Below, piece by piece: positions 34,372 to 36,036 of a stretch of 36,036 nucleotides of DNA (position 1 is its first letter; every line of letters starts with the position of its first letter). Origin of the DNA: Pseudomonadota bacterium. Its GTDB lineage: Bacteria > Myxococcota_A > Bradymonadia > Bradymonadales > GCA-2716585. The notes beneath the pieces were generated by a model, which did not search any database, was not told where the DNA came from, and saw only the letters and a program-made list of their open reading frames with translations. Made by a program: the position numbers and the translations under genes. The stretch is from positions 1-36,036 of the forward strand of contig SYOX01000276.1 of the NCBI GenBank assembly GCA_005804885.1, written 5' to 3'.

Positions 34372-35235
34372 TCAGGGGATGAGCTCGATCAGGAGCATGG
34401 CGGAGTGGAAGAGGTCGTTGGAGACGCCGCCGGGGACGCCGCCGAGGCCGCGCGTGCCGGTGTCCTTGAAGGCGACGTTGAAGAGGCGCAGGTCGTAGCG
34501 GGCCTTGAGGATGAGGCTGTCGGAGAGGCGGAAGAAGGGGGCGAGGCCGAGGCGCGCGCCGAGGGGGTTGTCGGGGACGCCGGAGTTGTCGGGGAACTCG
34601 CGGACGTTGAAGGGGAGGACGAGGGAGGCGTCGAGTTCGAGGCCGAGGGACTCGGTCAGGGGTGCCAGGGTGGTGGCGCCGAGTTCGGGTCCGAAGTAGG
34701 TGGTGGAGAGGACGATGGTGGGGGTGTGCGGGCTGGGGATGATGCTGTGGAGCTGGAAGCCGGCGCGCAGGCCGAAGGCCCAGGAGGTCAGTCTGGGGCC
34801 GGTGAACCATCGGTAGAGGAAGGCGCCGGAGAAGCGGTGGTGTGTCAGGGCGAGGGTGCCGTCGTCCTGTCCGAGGAGGACATTGAGGGGTACGGCGACC
34901 TCGCCGAGGGCGCCGAGCTGGTAGCTGGTTTCGAAGCCAGCGTTTTCGTTGATCCAGGCGCTCAGGCCGAGGGAGGCGCTGGGGATCTGGCCGAGGTCGG
35001 CGGCGACGACGATCTGCTCGGTGGTGTCGCCGAGGCGGTTGGAGCGGAAGTCCAGGTCGCCCATGACCACGCCGATGCCGAGGTTGAGGCGCAGGCCGGT
35101 GCGGAGCTTGTCGACCTCGCTCTGGGCCTGTGCCTGGGCGCACAGGCCGAGGGCGACGATGGCGGCAAGCAGGGATGTGCAATGGGCCAGCGTCGTGGTA
35201 GATTCAAGGGAGCTTCGAGCGTGTGTGAGGCCCAT
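34372..35235 (-). CDS. Outer-membrane beta-barrel-like protein
   Basis: The 287-residue protein has a signal peptide (about 1-37: SLLAAIVALGLCAQAQA). Alternating hydrophobic/polar strands separated by Gly, Asn and Asp turns follow, as in LRLNLGIGVVMGDLDF, ASLGLSAWINENAGFETSY, LTSWAFGLRAGFQLHS and ILKARYDLRLFNVAF. Such a pattern fits a small barrel of about 10-12 strands. The ending IELIP lacks the classic terminal Phe. No known porin family can be named. The ribosome site before the ATG at 35233-35235 is weak. The gene is divergent from the secreted-protein gene at 35254. Confidence 0.75.
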   Translation of the reverse strand: MGLTHARSSLESTTTLAHCTSLLAAIVALGLCAQAQAQSEVDKLRTGLRLNLGIGVVMGDLDFRSNRLGDTTEQIVVAADLGQIPSASLGLSAWINENAGFETSYQLGALGEVAVPLNVLLGQDDGTLALTHHRFSGAFLYRWFTGPRLTSWAFGLRAGFQLHSIIPSPHTPTIVLSTTYFGPELGATTLAPLTESLGLELDASLVLPFNVREFPDNSGVPDNPLGARLGLAPFFRLSDSLILKARYDLRLFNVAFKDTGTRGLGGVPGGVSNDLFHSAMLLIELIP

Positions 35236-35253
35236 GTTTCAGCGGGGGATCAG

Positions 35254-35880
35254 GTGAAGTCCACAGGGAGAGCAACAGGACGATTGTGTCGACCATTGGC
35301 CATCGGGTCAAGGTGTCTGTCGGCGTGCGCGGCCGTGCTGGTCCTGTGCCTGAGCGGCGCGGCGGTGGGTCAGGAGGGCGAGGCGCAGGCCGAGATGGAC
35401 GCGGAGTTCGAGCGGCTGGACAAGATGGCGGCCGACATCGAGGAGATGCTGGGGATCTACATCATCCACAAGAGCAAGCGAGAGGCTCTGGAGGGTGTGC
35501 TGGTCAAGGGTCGGCGGGCCGAGGTGTGGTTCTTGAGGTCGCTGGATCGCAATGGGCAGGACGCCCGTTGCGACGCCTACCGCTGGCTGATGCTGGGTCG
35601 CTTTGGAGGCGACGTCGGCGCGCTGGGTGTCTTTGGGAAGTACCCTGAGCTGGAGAAGCTCACGGTGGTGTATTACAGCCTGGAGACCAAGGTGAGGTCG
35701 GATCGCAAGGGGGGCTACATCCAGGATCGCACGCCGATACGCCAGCTTGAGATCACCATCGATCGGGAGCGGGCCGGGGCGCTCGACCCCAAGGGGCTGA
35801 GGGCGACGCTGGAGCGCTCGCGGGGCTCGTGCATCGAGCAAGGCGAGGCGCTGGTCAACAACTTCTGGTACGTGGAGTGA
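35254..35880 (+). CDS. Secreted protein of unknown function
   Basis: The GTG at 35254 (GGGGG upstream) gives 208 residues. A signal peptide spans about 1-39 (CLSACAAVLVLCLSGAAVG). The mature part has an acidic helix start (EMDAEFERLDKMAADIEEML), a mixed domain (RAEVWFLRSLDRNGQDARCD, YRWLMLGRFGGDV) and a late SRGSCIEQGEALVNNFWYVE. Two cysteines in the mature part could form one disulfide. I do not recognise the family. The gene starts 18 bp from its divergent neighbour's ATG, and an IS end lies just after its stop. Confidence 0.75.
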   Translation: MKSTGRATGRLCRPLAIGSRCLSACAAVLVLCLSGAAVGQEGEAQAEMDAEFERLDKMAADIEEMLGIYIIHKSKREALEGVLVKGRRAEVWFLRSLDRNGQDARCDAYRWLMLGRFGGDVGALGVFGKYPELEKLTVVYYSLETKVRSDRKGGYIQDRTPIRQLEITIDRERAGALDPKGLRATLERSRGSCIEQGEALVNNFWYVE

Positions 35881-35911
35881 AGCGCAGGGGGGGTTCCAGG
35901 GCAATCGAGTT

Positions 35912-36034
35912 CTAGGCGCGTGCCGTGGAGAGTAGGCTGAGCAGGTAGTTACGATCCCAGCCAGCCCGTTTGCGTGAGTTGGCGACACCGAGCTTACGGT
36001 TGGGGTCTTGTTTAATGATGTTCAAGGCGAAATG
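35912..36034 (-). mobile_element. ISAs1-like transposase, C-terminal end (runs off the window)
   Basis: On the minus strand the last 40 codons before TAG (35912-35914) read HFALNIIKQDPNRKLGV, then SRKRAGWDRNYLLSLLS. The pattern ALNLL/IK..., K.AGWD..YLL is the C-terminal signature of ISAs1-family DDE transposases. The gene continues beyond the window. The IS end should lie between 35881 and 35911, and CAGGGGGGGTTCCAGGG at 35884 may be part of its terminal repeat. Confidence 0.75.
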
Positions 36035-36036
36035 AC

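Noticed and set aside
34405..35253. Forward open frame in front of the secreted-protein gene
   Set aside because: It is antisense to the beta-barrel gene and Glu/Gly-rich. The real gene starts at the GTG at 35254, where a signal peptide begins.

Overview
The window is a 36 kb, very GC-rich chromosomal stretch with dense coding on both strands. The gene content points to a Myxococcota-type bacterium (formerly Deltaproteobacteria), and the Asn-Asn-Asp-Pro lipoprotein linker suggests the Bradymonadia branch. Supporting signs are the split F0 operon without a b subunit, MopE-type Cys/Asp repeats, a kinase-fold membrane protein, zinc-ribbon and FHA proteins with long disordered linkers, a MYXO-CTERM-like C-terminal tail and many lipoproteins. 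This placement is inferred from gene content, not from a marker gene.

Layout. Positions 1-2827 (+) hold the 3' part of hemL, then atpZ, atpI, atpB and atpE, closed by a strong terminator. Positions 3066-6353 (-) hold two parvulin-type periplasmic folding factors followed by pdxA; the surA-pdxA order is also found in enterobacteria. Positions 6500-11591 (-) hold a double-FHA zinc-ribbon protein, a subtilisin-like protease with a polytopic membrane tail, and a cyclic-nucleotide-binding-like protein. The last is divergent from a 960-residue zinc-ribbon/membrane protein (11855-14737, +) that has an almost consensus promoter.

Positions 14724-18014 (-) encode two secreted lipoproteins, one with NNDP repeats and one with MopE-like repeats. 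Positions 18204-19694 (+) encode a TPR lipoprotein, facing a proline-rich tail-anchored protein (19688-20671, -). Positions 20971-25744 (+) encode a pseudokinase-like membrane protein, an LPG-synthase-TM family protein, a large lipoprotein and a small PEGA-domain protein, ending in a good terminator. A 0.7 kb gene-free region follows with a structured RNA candidate and tiny ORFs.

Positions 26484-29740 (-) look like a surface-glycan module: a nucleotidyltransferase-like protein, a membrane-anchored carbohydrate-binding-like protein and a GT22 mannosyltransferase-like protein. Positions 29860-31314 (+) encode an HtrA/Deg protease, directly followed by a 0.4 kb inverted-repeat element. Positions 31901-34091 (+) encode a lamin-tail/carboxypeptidase-regulatory surface protein with a MYXO-CTERM-like tail and a small lipoprotein. 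The window ends with an outer-membrane barrel candidate (-), a secreted protein (+) and the 3' end of an ISAs1-like transposase (-).

Taken together the window is mostly envelope biology: energy coupling, outer-membrane protein folding and quality control, lipoproteins, and surface display. It also holds several signalling-style adaptor proteins (FHA, zinc ribbon, pseudokinase, CNB-like) that look catalytically silent or scaffold-like. The most unusual items are these adaptors with shared short motifs, the homopolymer-disrupted end of the second parvulin gene, the structured intergenic region at 25.9-26.3 kb, and the inverted-repeat element after htrA.
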